64,000 nucleotides of DNA from NCBI GenBank assembly GCA_038087015.1, contig JASBNA010000069.1, forward strand, positions 124,001 to 188,000, read 5' to 3'. The position numbers were made by a program, and so were the translations under genes. Below the pieces are notes generated by a model. The model had not been told where the DNA came from. It saw only the letters and a program-made list of their open reading frames with translations, and did not search any database. Source of the DNA: Cerrena zonata. Its lineage: Eukaryota; Basidiomycota; Agaricomycetes; Polyporales; Cerrenaceae. Of this stretch, positions 20,355-30,417 are shown piece by piece. Every line of letters starts with the position of its first letter. The first letter of the stretch is position 1.

Positions 20355-22385
20355 GTGTTGTTTCGCAATTTAAAAAGTGCTATACCTCGTGTTTTAAAAG
20401 CAAGTAAAGCAAATATGTCTACCAACAGAAGTACTATTCCTTTTTCAAGGGATACTTTAGAACAAGTTTTGAAAAGAAGATTTTTTTTCGCCCCATCTTT
20501 CGAAATTTATGGTGGTGTTTCCGGTTTATATGATTTTGGTCCACCAGGTTGTGCCTTACAAGCTAATGTTGTCGACACTTGGAGAAAACACTTCATTTTA
20601 GAAGAAGACATGTTGGAAGTTGACTGTACCATGTTAACTCCTCATGAAGTTTTCAAAACTTCTGGTCATGTTGACAAATTCGCCGATTGGATGTGTAAAG
20701 ATTTGAAAACTGGTGAAATTTTCAGAGCCGATCATTTAGTTGAAGAAGTTCTTGAAGCCAGATTGAAAGGTGATAAAGCTGCCAGAGGTGAAGCCACCAA
20801 AGAAGTTGAAGAAGATGAAGACAAAAAAAAGAGAAAGAAGAAGGTTAAGGAAATTAAAAACATCAAATTACCAGATGAAGAAGTTGCAGAATACGAAAAT
20901 GTTTTGGCTCAAATCGATGGTTTCTCCGGTCCTCAATTAGGTGAATTAATCAAAAAATATAACATTGTTAACCCTGGTACCGGTGGTCCATTAGAACCAC
21001 CAATTGAATTCAACTTAATGTTTGATACTGCTATCGGTCCATCTGGTCAAATGAAAGGTTACTTGAGACCAGAAACTGCTCAAGGTCAATTCTTGAATTT
21101 CTCTAAATTGTTAGATTTCAATAATGAAAAAATGCCTTTTGCATCTGCTTCTATTGGTAAATCATTCAGAAATGAAATCTCCCCAAGGGCAGGTTTATTA
21201 AGAGTTCGTGAATTCTTAATGGCTGAAATTGAACATTTCGTTGATCCAGAAGATAAATCTCATCCAAGATTTGATGAAGTCAAAGATGTTAAATTATCTT
21301 TCTTACCTAAAGACGTTCAAGTCGCTGGTTCTAATAAACTTGTCGAAACTACCATCGGTGAAGCTGTTAAATCTGGTATGGTTGATAATGAAACCTTAGG
21401 TTACTTCATTGCTAGAATTTACTCTTTCTTAATAAAGATTGGTGTTGACTCTACTAGATTGAGATTCAGACAACACATGGCTAATGAAATGGCTCATTAC
21501 GCTGCAGACTGTTGGGATGCTGAATTACAAACTTCCCACGGTTGGATCGAATGTGTTGGTTGTGCTGATAGATCTGCCTACGATTTAAGTGTCCATTCTG
21601 CAAGAACTAATGAAAAATTAGTTGTTAGACAACAATTACCAGAACCAGTCACTGTTGAAAAATTTGAAGTTGAAATTCAAAAGAAAAAATTCGGTCCAAA
21701 ATTCAGAAAGAATGCCGGTACAGTTGAAAAATGGCTCTTGGAAAGAACTCAATGTGAATTAGAAGATTTGGCCAAAGAATTGAAAGACACTGGAAAAATC
21801 TCTTTCAAGATTGCTTCAATTCCTGATGAAACAATTGAATTAGACACCGAATTCATCAACATTGAAAAGGTTACCAAAGTTGAACACGTTCGTGAATTCA
21901 CTCCAAATGTCATTGAACCTTCATTTGGTATCGGTCGTATTATCTACTCCGTTTTCGAACACTCTTTCTGGTCTAGACCTGAAGATAAAGATAGATCTGT
22001 TCTTTCCTTGCCACCTTTGGTTGCTCCAACTAAAGTATTGCTTGTTCCATTATCATCTCATAACGATTTACAACCAATTGTCAAGAAACTTTCTGCTAAA
22101 TTGAGAAAAGAACAAATTCCTTTCAAAGTCGATGACTCATCTGCATCTATCGGTAAGAGATACGCCAGAAATGATGAATTGGGTACTCCATTCGGTATCA
22201 CAATTGATTTTGATTCAGTCAAAGATGAATCTGTTACTTTAAGAGAAAGAGATTCTACCAAACAAGTCAGAGGTTCTTTCGAAGACATAGTTGCTGCTGT
22301 CAGAGAAATTACTTATAATGGTGTCTCTTGGTCAAATGGTACCGCCAAACTTACCCCGTTTGACTCTCAATCTGGTGATGCTTAA
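20355..22385 (+). CDS. GRS1: Glycyl-tRNA synthetase, with a non-AUG mitochondrial form likely
   Basis: Class II aminoacyl-tRNA synthetase charging tRNA-Gly. Motifs seen: RFFFAPSFEIYGGVSGLYDFGPPGC near the N-terminus, the Lys-rich eukaryotic insertion (about 155-175), FRNEISPRAGLLRVREF (motif 2), IEPSFGIGRIIYSVFEH (motif 3) and a C-terminal anticodon-binding domain. The first ATG is at 20415 (656 residues) and gives the cytosolic enzyme. The frame is open upstream: GTG at 20355 and TTG at 20358 would add 19-20 residues (LFRNLKSAIPRVLKASKAN) rich in Arg, Lys, Ser and Leu with no acidic residue, a good presequence. S. cerevisiae GRS1 is known to make its mitochondrial form from an upstream UUG. 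No CTG codon in the gene. Confidence 0.95.
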   Translation: MLFRNLKSAIPRVLKASKANMSTNRSTIPFSRDTLEQVLKRRFFFAPSFEIYGGVSGLYDFGPPGCALQANVVDTWRKHFILEEDMLEVDCTMLTPHEVFKTSGHVDKFADWMCKDLKTGEIFRADHLVEEVLEARLKGDKAARGEATKEVEEDEDKKKRKKKVKEIKNIKLPDEEVAEYENVLAQIDGFSGPQLGELIKKYNIVNPGTGGPLEPPIEFNLMFDTAIGPSGQMKGYLRPETAQGQFLNFSKLLDFNNEKMPFASASIGKSFRNEISPRAGLLRVREFLMAEIEHFVDPEDKSHPRFDEVKDVKLSFLPKDVQVAGSNKLVETTIGEAVKSGMVDNETLGYFIARIYSFLIKIGVDSTRLRFRQHMANEMAHYAADCWDAELQTSHGWIECVGCADRSAYDLSVHSARTNEKLVVRQQLPEPVTVEKFEVEIQKKKFGPKFRKNAGTVEKWLLERTQCELEDLAKELKDTGKISFKIASIPDETIELDTEFINIEKVTKVEHVREFTPNVIEPSFGIGRIIYSVFEHSFWSRPEDKDRSVLSLPPLVAPTKVLLVPLSSHNDLQPIVKKLSAKLRKEQIPFKVDDSSASIGKRYARNDELGTPFGITIDFDSVKDESVTLRERDSTKQVRGSFEDIVAAVREITYNGVSWSNGTAKLTPFDSQSGDA

Positions 22386-22507
22386 ACCATTCCATATGTA
22401 TAACCTGTTTAGATAGTCTATCTAAGTAATGTATATTTAGTAAATTTAGTTTTAATATTTTTGTAAACTTATACACAAGATTCTCTATTTGCAAGAGTAT
22501 AATTGAA

Positions 22508-24571
22508 TTAGGCGCTTGAACTCAACAATTCTTCTAAGAAAGCGTCGGAATTTGGTGGTCTACCTAATAAATCAGTCAAGACATCTAAAATTTCTTCAGA
22601 ACCACCTTTCTTCAAAACTAAATCTCTATATCTAATACCATTTTCCACATTCATAGGATCTTCTTTGAAAAGATTATAGTAGATGTCGTTAGCGTAAACT
22701 TGAGAAAACAAGTAACCGTAATAACCTGATTGATAACCTCCAGCAATATGGCCAAATGATGCATAACCTTTAGTAGTAACACCCCCATTGGAAAATAAAG
22801 CAATCTCTTCTCTTAAGTCATTCCACAAGCTAGTCATGTCTAACTGTTCGATCTTTTCTTTATCGGAAACAGTATGTAAGCGCATATCGAAAGTACCAAA
22901 GTGCAATTGTCTTAAATTGAACAAACCAGTATTTACATGCTTTGACTTGATTAATTGGTCAATCAATTCATCGCTAATTGGTTCTCCGGTTTCAAAATGA
23001 GAAGATAATTGTTTTAATTCATTTTTAGACCAGGTCCAAAATTCCAACATTTGAGAAGGAGTTTCGACAAAATCTCTTGGAACATGGGTACCATGGAATC
23101 TAACATATTTTGTTTTTGAAAGAATATTATGGACACCATGACCTAATTCATGGAAAAAGGTGGTGACCTCGTTATGTTTCAATAAAGAAGGTTTATTTTT
23201 GGAAGGTTTAGTAAAGTTACAAACTAAAACAGTATATGGGGTTTGTCTGGTACCGTCTGTTTTTTCGTAACCAGAACCCAACCCGAAATTAGCAGCATGA
23301 CCGTACTTACCTTCACGGGGGTGAAGATCAAATAAAATCCAACCAATAAATTCCAATTCACCATATTTTATATTTTGATAGACAGCAAATCTAATTACAT
23401 CTTCATGCCATACAGTAGAAGGATCAGAGTTCTCAACTTTGACGAATTTAATGTCAAACAAATGTTCATAAAAACCAAGCATCTTATCGATAGTTGAGTT
23501 CATTGGGAAATACTCAGAAATTTTTTGATGATCAACTTGATATTCCTTTTCTAATAATAAATTATCATAAAAGTTTGAGTCCCAGGCAAAAATTTCATCT
23601 TGAGTAGGTAAGGATCTCGATTTCAAATCTTTATTTTTGAATTCTTTCAAACTGATGAGTTCTTTTTCACCTAATGGTTTCAATTTAGAAGTTAAATCAT
23701 CTAAAAAGTCCAATACAGTCTTCTGGTTTTTGGCTAATCTATCTTCTAAAATAAACTCAGAATAAGTTTCATAACCTAATAATTTGGCTAATTCAAATCT
23801 AAGTTTAACCATTTTTTCTAAAATTTCAGCATTTTCAGGGACTTTATTTTGGTTGGAAGTATAGGCAGCTTTTCTAGTTTCTTGATTCTTAGCATATTTC
23901 AAAACGGGGAACAAATCTGGATACTTAAAAGTCATCTTCAATTTTTCTACTTCACCATCTTTGGTTTTTTCAAATCCATCAATAACATCTTGTGGAACAC
24001 CATCTAATTCTTCTAAAGTGAATAAGACGAACCCATTTTCTTCATTCAAGTTCTTAGAGAATTTGACAGACAAATTACTCAATTCGACTTTCAATTTCTT
24101 AACTTCGTCTCTTTTCTCATCTGGTAAGTCCAATCCGCTTCTGACTAAACTAGTTACCACTTTGTCTAAAAGTCTCTTTGATTCTTTATCGATGACTGAT
24201 TCATCTGCATCCTTAACTTTATTATGCAATTTTTTCAAAACCCTGAAAACATCAACTCTTGAAGATTGCTCAATACCGTTTTCTTGAAGTAACTGCTCAG
24301 CTTTGGTTGAAGCATCTCTTTTGGCCTTATCGGCCGAAACATCTTGATAGAACACGATTTGATTTTCGAGAAAAGAACTTTCATTTTCATGCTTAGTATA
24401 AGGAATCAACAAATTTTCAACCGTTGGATCTTCGAGCGAAGCAACATAGTCATTCATTTCCACTTCCTTCTGTGCTAATTCCTTAGCGATTTCCATAATT
24501 TCCTCCGGAGTGTGGGTCCAGGTTGGAGTTGATTGAGCTTTAGCTAAGGAGAGTAAATCGACGGACAGCAT
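22508..24571 (-). CDS. PRD1: Saccharolysin, M3 zinc oligopeptidase (thimet family)
   Basis: Metallo-oligopeptidase of family M3 that degrades short peptides in the cytosol and mitochondrial intermembrane space. The 687-residue product carries FFHELGHGVHN near residue 475, the HExxH zinc site, with the third ligand in the downstream FVETPSQMLE (E). The 'GY..Y.Y...Y..D.Y' substrate-loop region near 635 (GGYQSGYYGYLFSQVYANDIYY) is also present. Length and C-terminus are normal for the family (S. cerevisiae Prd1 712). Convergent with GRS1, with only 122 bp between the stops. Confidence 0.93.
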   Translation of the reverse strand: MLSVDLLSLAKAQSTPTWTHTPEEIMEIAKELAQKEVEMNDYVASLEDPTVENLLIPYTKHENESSFLENQIVFYQDVSADKAKRDASTKAEQLLQENGIEQSSRVDVFRVLKKLHNKVKDADESVIDKESKRLLDKVVTSLVRSGLDLPDEKRDEVKKLKVELSNLSVKFSKNLNEENGFVLFTLEELDGVPQDVIDGFEKTKDGEVEKLKMTFKYPDLFPVLKYAKNQETRKAAYTSNQNKVPENAEILEKMVKLRFELAKLLGYETYSEFILEDRLAKNQKTVLDFLDDLTSKLKPLGEKELISLKEFKNKDLKSRSLPTQDEIFAWDSNFYDNLLLEKEYQVDHQKISEYFPMNSTIDKMLGFYEHLFDIKFVKVENSDPSTVWHEDVIRFAVYQNIKYGELEFIGWILFDLHPREGKYGHAANFGLGSGYEKTDGTRQTPYTVLVCNFTKPSKNKPSLLKHNEVTTFFHELGHGVHNILSKTKYVRFHGTHVPRDFVETPSQMLEFWTWSKNELKQLSSHFETGEPISDELIDQLIKSKHVNTGLFNLRQLHFGTFDMRLHTVSDKEKIEQLDMTSLWNDLREEIALFSNGGVTTKGYASFGHIAGGYQSGYYGYLFSQVYANDIYYNLFKEDPMNVENGIRYRDLVLKKGGSEEILDVLTDLLGRPPNSDAFLEELLSSSA

Positions 24572-26208
24572 TTTGAATCAATTGAACTATTTAAACAATT
24601 CGATAAGAAAACTAATCGGACTTTATATTTGTCAGGTTTATTTAATTTCCAAATGATCAGTTATTCACTTGAATTCATGTAACTGTGGAGTATATATATT
24701 TGAAACTTTTTTTGGACCATTTGCCTTTCCGTCTACGAGCCCGACCCGATCACCACAGGACTGTGCGGCCCAAGTGAATGCAAAATTGGGCCTCGTATGG
24801 CTCTATCGTACGCTATGCGGGTCTTTAATAGTGTAAGTCGGCTTAAACGAAGACCTGTCAAGTGAAGAGTGGACATGGCGTCAACCGTTTTGGACCTTCT
24901 TAACTTTTGGGGGAGAGGTCCTACAATTTAATGAGATTTATGTACATTTTTTGAGGAATATTCACAAAATAATTGCTGCAAATACCAACAGCACAAGGAC
25001 GAGTTTATTAAAAAGCACATTATAAATATCAATATACTCAGTTCAAGAGCCCCTTAATTAAATACCTGTCCTTGATACAAGATTCTGACTTCGAAAGACT
25101 TTCTGGTAGTTTGATCATGATGATAACATCCCCAGCGATTGAAGTAGATACCTTGATTCCTCAAACTACCAAGCACTCACGAGAGCGACACTCTTTTAAA
25201 CTCATTTCTCTAAACCTCGTCTGAAGAGCCCTTAAAGGTGAAGTAATATGTGAATTCAATATAGTCCGAAAAGAGAAAGCCTGGGATCTCTTCTCGATGA
25301 ATTGAGCCAAAATAGATAGTACTTCGCCATGATCAATACTAATGCTTCCAAAACGCCTCATTAAAGAGCTTACTTATGTATTTCTTCCTTATAAAATATC
25401 CGAAAATACGATTTCAGGGAATGTTTTTAGGCGTCAGGTCCAATGCTGGGAGGTTTTTGCAGTTGTCTTTCACTTCTAATAGATCCGATTATACGAACAT
25501 ATTAACATAAATAACCTTGATATACTACTTATCCAATTTATTTTCATATTTGTTATCCCAATATATCTATTGTGAAATTAATAGTGGCCTCTAACTTTAA
25601 CAAATAAGTTTTTATTTTTTCACTTATAAGAAGATGTATTTAATAACAATATACTAATATTTATCTTTCTAGGAAGCAATTAAATCAAATAGACCCATTC
25701 TGGATTGCTTATGTATGTTTTTAAAAAAAAACTTAAAATTTTTTAAAATATCCTTTTAAAGAGTATAAAGAACCGGGGTTTTTCATTGATGAAAGGTGTT
25801 TCGCCTTGGTTCTAACATCGTACGACGTTAGACATGGTACAATGAACTTAATACGTTCGCAAACCAACTAGGAGAATAATATAAATAGCCATGGATTCCT
25901 CCTTAGTCTCTCTCTCATTTTATATTCTAATTAAGTAACTTTTATATTAATACAATAATCAATACATTACTCTTCAATGATCATACATTTTTTTTTTTGA
26001 CGTATAAGAATATATATTTAATAACTATTTACTAATATATACCTAGAGTGGGAAAGACTATGTTTAGTCAAGAAAACCCATGTTGAATTAAGTGATGTGA
26101 TAGAAAAGGCCAGCAATTTTTTTTTTTTCACGAAGCCGCATCTGGTCATCCTCCTAGAAGGGAAGTAATGAATATCAAATAACATTCCTTTTTACAGAAC
26201 ATGAAAAT
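24572..26208. other. 1.6-kb gene-free region between PRD1 and tRNA-Pro
   Basis: No credible protein gene. The PRD1-proximal part (24700-24900) is G+C-richer; the rest is very A+T-rich. A 55-bp imperfect direct repeat (25622-25676 and 25991-26043) and a TATAAATAG box near 25883 followed by a T/C-rich tract suggest a decayed LTR-type insertion upstream of the tRNA gene, a common landing site for yeast retrotransposons. I could not find matching ends, so this remains a suggestion. Confidence 0.4.
25622..26046 (+). repeat. Pair of imperfect ~55-bp direct repeats
   Basis: Both copies follow the pattern T-run, TATAAGAA, TATTTAATAAC, A-rich, TACTAATAT, CTAG/CCTAGAG. They are about 370 bp apart and roughly 75-80% identical by eye. 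A 20-bp near-palindrome (CTAACATCGTACGACGTTAG, 9 of 10 pairs) sits between them at 25812-25831. Confidence 0.6.
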
Positions 26209-26316
26209 GGGCGTGTGGTCTAGTGGTATGATTCTCGCTTTGGGCGACTGTTCAGTACACTGAACGGACATCACTAAGTATGCGAGAGGCCCTGGGTTCA
26301 ATTCCCAGCTCGCCCC
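26209..26316 (+). tRNA. tRNA-Pro (anticodon UGG) with a 36-nt intron
   Basis: Mature parts form a full cloverleaf: acceptor GGGCGTG with CTCGCCC, a D arm with CTAGTGGTATGA, an anticodon stem CTCGC/GCGAG with loop TTTGGGT (anticodon TGG), and a T arm CTGGG/TTCAATT/CCCAG. A 36-nt intron (26245-26280) interrupts after position 37, the canonical site. Within it GTTCAGT and ACTGAAC can pair. The T-run at 26317-26323 is a Pol III terminator. Confidence 0.95.
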
Positions 26317-26510
26317 TTTTTTTGAATTTTTTAATGCAGCTTCCTTTTTTGCAGTTGAATTCTATCCAGAATACATATAGTTCTATAATTGGTTTTCTTT
26401 TAATAATATTAGCTATTGTCTATTTCGTGAGGTCGTTAAATACAATAATTAGATAATACTAAAAAGTTTTAAAAAAATACAAAAAAAAAAAAAAAGAGAT
26501 TGCAAAAGGA

Positions 26511-28658
26511 TTATACTACGAAGACTTCCACCAACTTTCCGAAATCGATACCATCACCGCTGCTAATATCGAATATTTTGATTCCGTCTAAATTATAGAT
26601 ACCCTTTGAAATACCAATTAGCTTGATATCGGTTTCAAAGACCGAATGAGAGTCGATAGGTCCAATTCGAACATCGTTATCCAAAATGATAATACCATTG
26701 GTGTCCAACTTTAAGAGGAGTAGAGATTATGCAACTGAAGTTTATTATAAACCAATATGTTTTCCGTTTTCTTTTGCTCATTGGTGGCTAATAAATTAGA
26801 TGATGAAAAGTTATTCGAGCTGATTGGAGCAGATGTGCTCGACGCGGAATATACTGGATTAAAGTTTATTGGATTTTGAACGATCAACGACAAGTTGAGT
26901 TTATTTGGTGAATTATTGATGGCCTGAAGCTTCCAGGTTATTATCTCACCAAGACTGACATTTAATTTACCTTTAAATGTTAGTTTGAGACCTGCTAGAG
27001 TGGAATTATTATTGGTGGTAAGGTTGACCGTCACCGAAGAAGTAGAAGACAATGATTTATTGAGCTTCTTACTGTTCACATTAAAGCTGGCCATTGTATT
27101 GCTAGTTGTGAATGAAGATGTGGGACTAATTTGATGATAACCAAGAGATGTCGATGAGTTGACGGCAGATGGATTTGTCAATGGACTATTAGGAACATCG
27201 ACTCCTTTCGACTTGTACATGCTGTTCATTAATGCAGATTTCGGGGACTCATTCCATTTGCTGCTCTTATTTGGGATTGTGATTGAGATTGATATTGAGA
27301 TTGAGAAGCGGTACTACTCTTTAACGAGCTGTTAATTGGTGGTGCCACTATACTGAAATCCAAATAAGGAGACCAATTGGTTGTTATGATATTTGAAACT
27401 GGTTGAAAAGAATCCAGCTCTGGAAAGTATTTAATTTTTTGTAATACCAATTTAATCCCAATTGGTTTAGAGGAATTAATATTAGCTCCTGGAGTATTGT
27501 TAGAATTATTATAGCCATCAGCACTTTTCAATTCTTTATCAAGATAGTCATTATTTATTAATTTATATGTCATGTTGATAGAATCTGCAAGTTTGTATCG
27601 AATCGGAATTTGAAATTACTTGATTGAAAATTTTCAATGATACCATACTTGAACTCCATGCTCAAATCTAAGATGTTGAAGTAGTAGTCATTATATGCTG
27701 ACTCTTCGGTAGAGTTGTTTTTCAAAATTTTGAGAAATTCCTCCGACGATTCAATATTCAACGTTGCTAGTAATATATTATTTCTACCTGCTGGTTTTGT
27801 TGATTTAAGCTTGATTATTAGGGATACAGAAACAGGTAAGCACAACTTCGTACTCAATTGATCACTATGTCCAATGTCAGACTTATCTTCACTTGTTATT
27901 ATGGTTTCAGAAATGGATTGTCCATTCTCCACGGAGGAGTTACCATTTTGTTGAGATTCAGGTTCTGGACTCAAGCTCTTACTAGATAAGAAATAGTTTT
28001 GATCAGGGTTAAGTGATACTTGGTTATTTAATTCTTCGAATAAATTTCGTTTAGTATCAGGTCTTAAGTCAGTTAAAAGTTTTTGAGATGATTGATCTGT
28101 CTCAAGTCCATTACTTAATACATTTTCGTTATCAACCGAAGTCAGACTGAAAGATGAAGTGAGAGGGGGAGTGCTAGAAGAATTTAAAAAGCACGAAAAC
28201 AATATTTTAGGATCGGAAAATTTTGTTCGAGGATAGCCAATTGGAATTTCAAATTTCCAAATAACATAATGCTTATCATTAATTGAAGTAGATCCCTTTA
28301 GCCTTACATTTTCTGGAGTAATTGGGATACTCATGATACTATAATTATTAGAGGCTAATTCTCCATTACTCAAGTCAGAGTAAGTACGTCCACTTTCAGA
28401 TTTAGTCGAGGAACTTTGATTAACTAAATCCAGATCACCAGGTATGACTGCAACGTTTAAATACGCATGATTATTGAAGTCTGCGGAAATTGGCAGGCTA
28501 GATTCAAACCTGATATACCCAATTAGCGCTTCATCGAAGAATATAAGTTTTCTTTTGGGGACTGAATCGAGATTGATTAAAAAATTGTCGAGGTCTTTTT
28601 CGTTTTCATCTTCAGTTAGCTGATCTAGTCTTTCAGGAAGAAGGATTGAAAGACTCAT
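26511..28658 (-). CDS. TRS65: TRAPP II subunit Trs65, broken by three apparent single-base deletions
   Basis: Trs65 is a TRAPP II-specific subunit acting with the Ypt31/32 exchange factor at the late Golgi. Four consecutive minus-strand frames cover one protein of about 710 residues: 28658-27570, 27573-27229, 27229-26711 and 26708-26511. The last part (NGIIILDNDVRIGPI, then ISKGIYNLDGIKIFD) resembles the conserved C-terminal domain of Trs65. Each junction is repaired by one added base: near 27573 (tcaac before atg), in the C-run at 27243-27246, and near 26712 (reads on as LYSS-LK-LDTNGII). The middle has Ser/Asn-rich and Gln-Ser repeats. Either a sequencing artefact or recent decay; I favour artefact. 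The family call is moderate because Trs65 diverges fast. Confidence 0.65.
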
Positions 28659-29001
28659 GATGAGCGATCGTGAAGCTTGACACCGTTTCTCTTAGCTTCT
28701 TTTTGTTTATTTATATAATTTTAGTACGATTCTCGTGATTGAGAATCAACGGTGACTTAAGCTAATAGGTTTCAAGCTTTTGTTGTATGTTTTAGTTGAC
28801 TTTTTTCTTTCCAGATTTGTTTTTCTTTAAATTTTTCAGTGAGAACACCTAACAAACAATGTTGTTCAAATTTTGCATCCTCAAAATCACTACATCAGAA
28901 ATAATCATATTAAGAATTAATTCAATACATAATAGGCATAAGTCCAAGTTATAAGATATCTAGAATATATAAATGTGCAGAAATGCAAATAAATAAGAGG
29001 G
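28659..29001. other. Intergenic region; nothing specific seen
   Basis: A+T-rich promoter of TRS65 (minus strand) and 3' flank of SSU1. No motif stood out. Confidence 0.5.
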
Positions 29002-30417
29002 CTAAACGACTTCATTCATCCCTTTCGGGTTCGTGTCGCCCATAATGATAGAAATAAGTAAAATACCGATCTTGTATAAAAGTCCGCATAGGCAACCAAC
29101 TACGATTGCAATGACAGGCCACACTATAGCAGGCCCCGATAACTTTGAAAGCTTTAAACGAGTTGTGAGTGTCATATATTGCAGTATTCCCAAGGCCATT
29201 GTACCTAGAGGGAAAGTCATTGCCCAAAAAGTTTTATTAAATTTGATTGAACCATGGAAGATTCTTGAGCAAAAATGGTTTGAAGACGGAGTGTAAGTAT
29301 ATTTTGGATTTGGATTTTTAGTAAATGGAGGAACTTTGGATAAACTAGTGGTTACTGCAAGAAACGTCAAGAAATAACCAAAAGATGCAAGGTATAATGC
29401 AGCTAGAGTGGTTACGGAAATGATTGAGTTACCAATGATCAAGCAAACGAGTCTTGATTCATTTGCAATGTCGGATTTGAAGCTCTCCATATAACTGAAA
29501 AATGGAGAGTTCAATAGAGTATATTGATGTTGCATGATAAGATCAAACGAATTTTTACCGAAAAGAGAAATCGAATAAGCTGCTTGACCCAAAAGACCAA
29601 TTGGAAGAAAAGTAGTGAATACCAATTCGGTAGCCGGTGATTTATGGGCAAAGAGTTTCTGAAAATATAGAGTAAGAATAATATTTAACCCGAGGGCTAT
29701 AGCATTTGACCATAATACAAAACTAACTAATAAAGTGATGATTTTTAAATTAGTTGTAGGTAAATCGGGCACAATTATTCCACCAGATGCTGAAGCAACA
29801 GTAAGGGTAACTACTGGTAATAACATTGTTGAGTGGAATTGTTTAGAAGTCACTTGATTTTTAACCAGTCTTCTTTTGGAAAGCAATGCAAAATAAAAGG
29901 TGATACAAGCAGTATATAGTGAAAGGACAACAGCTATCCACCATAAAACATAAATACCTATAATCCAACGATCTTTAACCAAATAGTATAAAAAATTAAC
30001 CAACGTAGTATAACCCATCGGTAAACAGCCCATGAACACCGCCACTTCCGGATTATTATGAATGTTAGCAAACGTCTTGGGATACTTAATCAATGCACCA
30101 ATAAATGAAGCTACACCAACTAGGAATAAAAATATACTTATCCCCCACATGATTATTCCACATACTTTCAACCATTCCGAAGGATACTGAAAATTATAAA
30201 GTAATGAACTAGTTACACCGGTCCCCATGACCGGTGCAAAAAATAACGGGGTAAAACCTCTTAATAATCTGTCATCAATGGTCTTACCGAGTCTTCCCCA
30301 TATAGAAGATTCAGCAAAGTCACTAGTCAAGGTTTCACTATTCAGTTGAGATAGATTCGCAACCAGCGAGCTAGCCTCATGCATCTCACTGTCGTGGTTT
30401 CTAGCAGGCAGCGTCAT
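29002..30417 (-). CDS. SSU1: Plasma-membrane sulfite exporter Ssu1
   Basis: Transporter of the tellurite-resistance/dicarboxylate (TDT) family that pumps sulfite out of the cell. The 471-residue product has about ten membrane spans. The first begins after RGFTPLFFAPVMGTGVTSSLLYNFQYP, the conserved 'F...MGTG' entry of Ssu1 proteins, and GGIIVPDLPT near 216 is also typical. The ATG at 30417 is preferred over an in-frame TTG two codons earlier. It diverges from CDG1, which makes the precursor of sulfite from cysteine; in C. albicans the zinc-cluster factor Zcf2 is reported to control both genes. Intact. Confidence 0.92.
   Translation of the reverse strand: MTLPARNHDSEMHEASSLVANLSQLNSETLTSDFAESSIWGRLGKTIDDRLLRGFTPLFFAPVMGTGVTSSLLYNFQYPSEWLKVCGIIMWGISIFLFLVGVASFIGALIKYPKTFANIHNNPEVAVFMGCLPMGYTTLVNFLYYLVKDRWIIGIYVLWWIAVVLSLYTACITFYFALLSKRRLVKNQVTSKQFHSTMLLPVVTLTVASASGGIIVPDLPTTNLKIITLLVSFVLWSNAIALGLNIILTLYFQKLFAHKSPATELVFTTFLPIGLLGQAAYSISLFGKNSFDLIMQHQYTLLNSPFFSYMESFKSDIANESRLVCLIIGNSIISVTTLAALYLASFGYFLTFLAVTTSLSKVPPFTKNPNPKYTYTPSSNHFCSRIFHGSIKFNKTFWAMTFPLGTMALGILQYMTLTTRLKLSKLSGPAIVWPVIAIVVGCLCGLLYKIGILLISIIMGDTNPKGMNEVV

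Noticed and set aside
29012..29296. Open frames overlapping the 3' end of SSU1
   Set aside because: They are alternative-frame readings of a well-supported membrane-protein gene.
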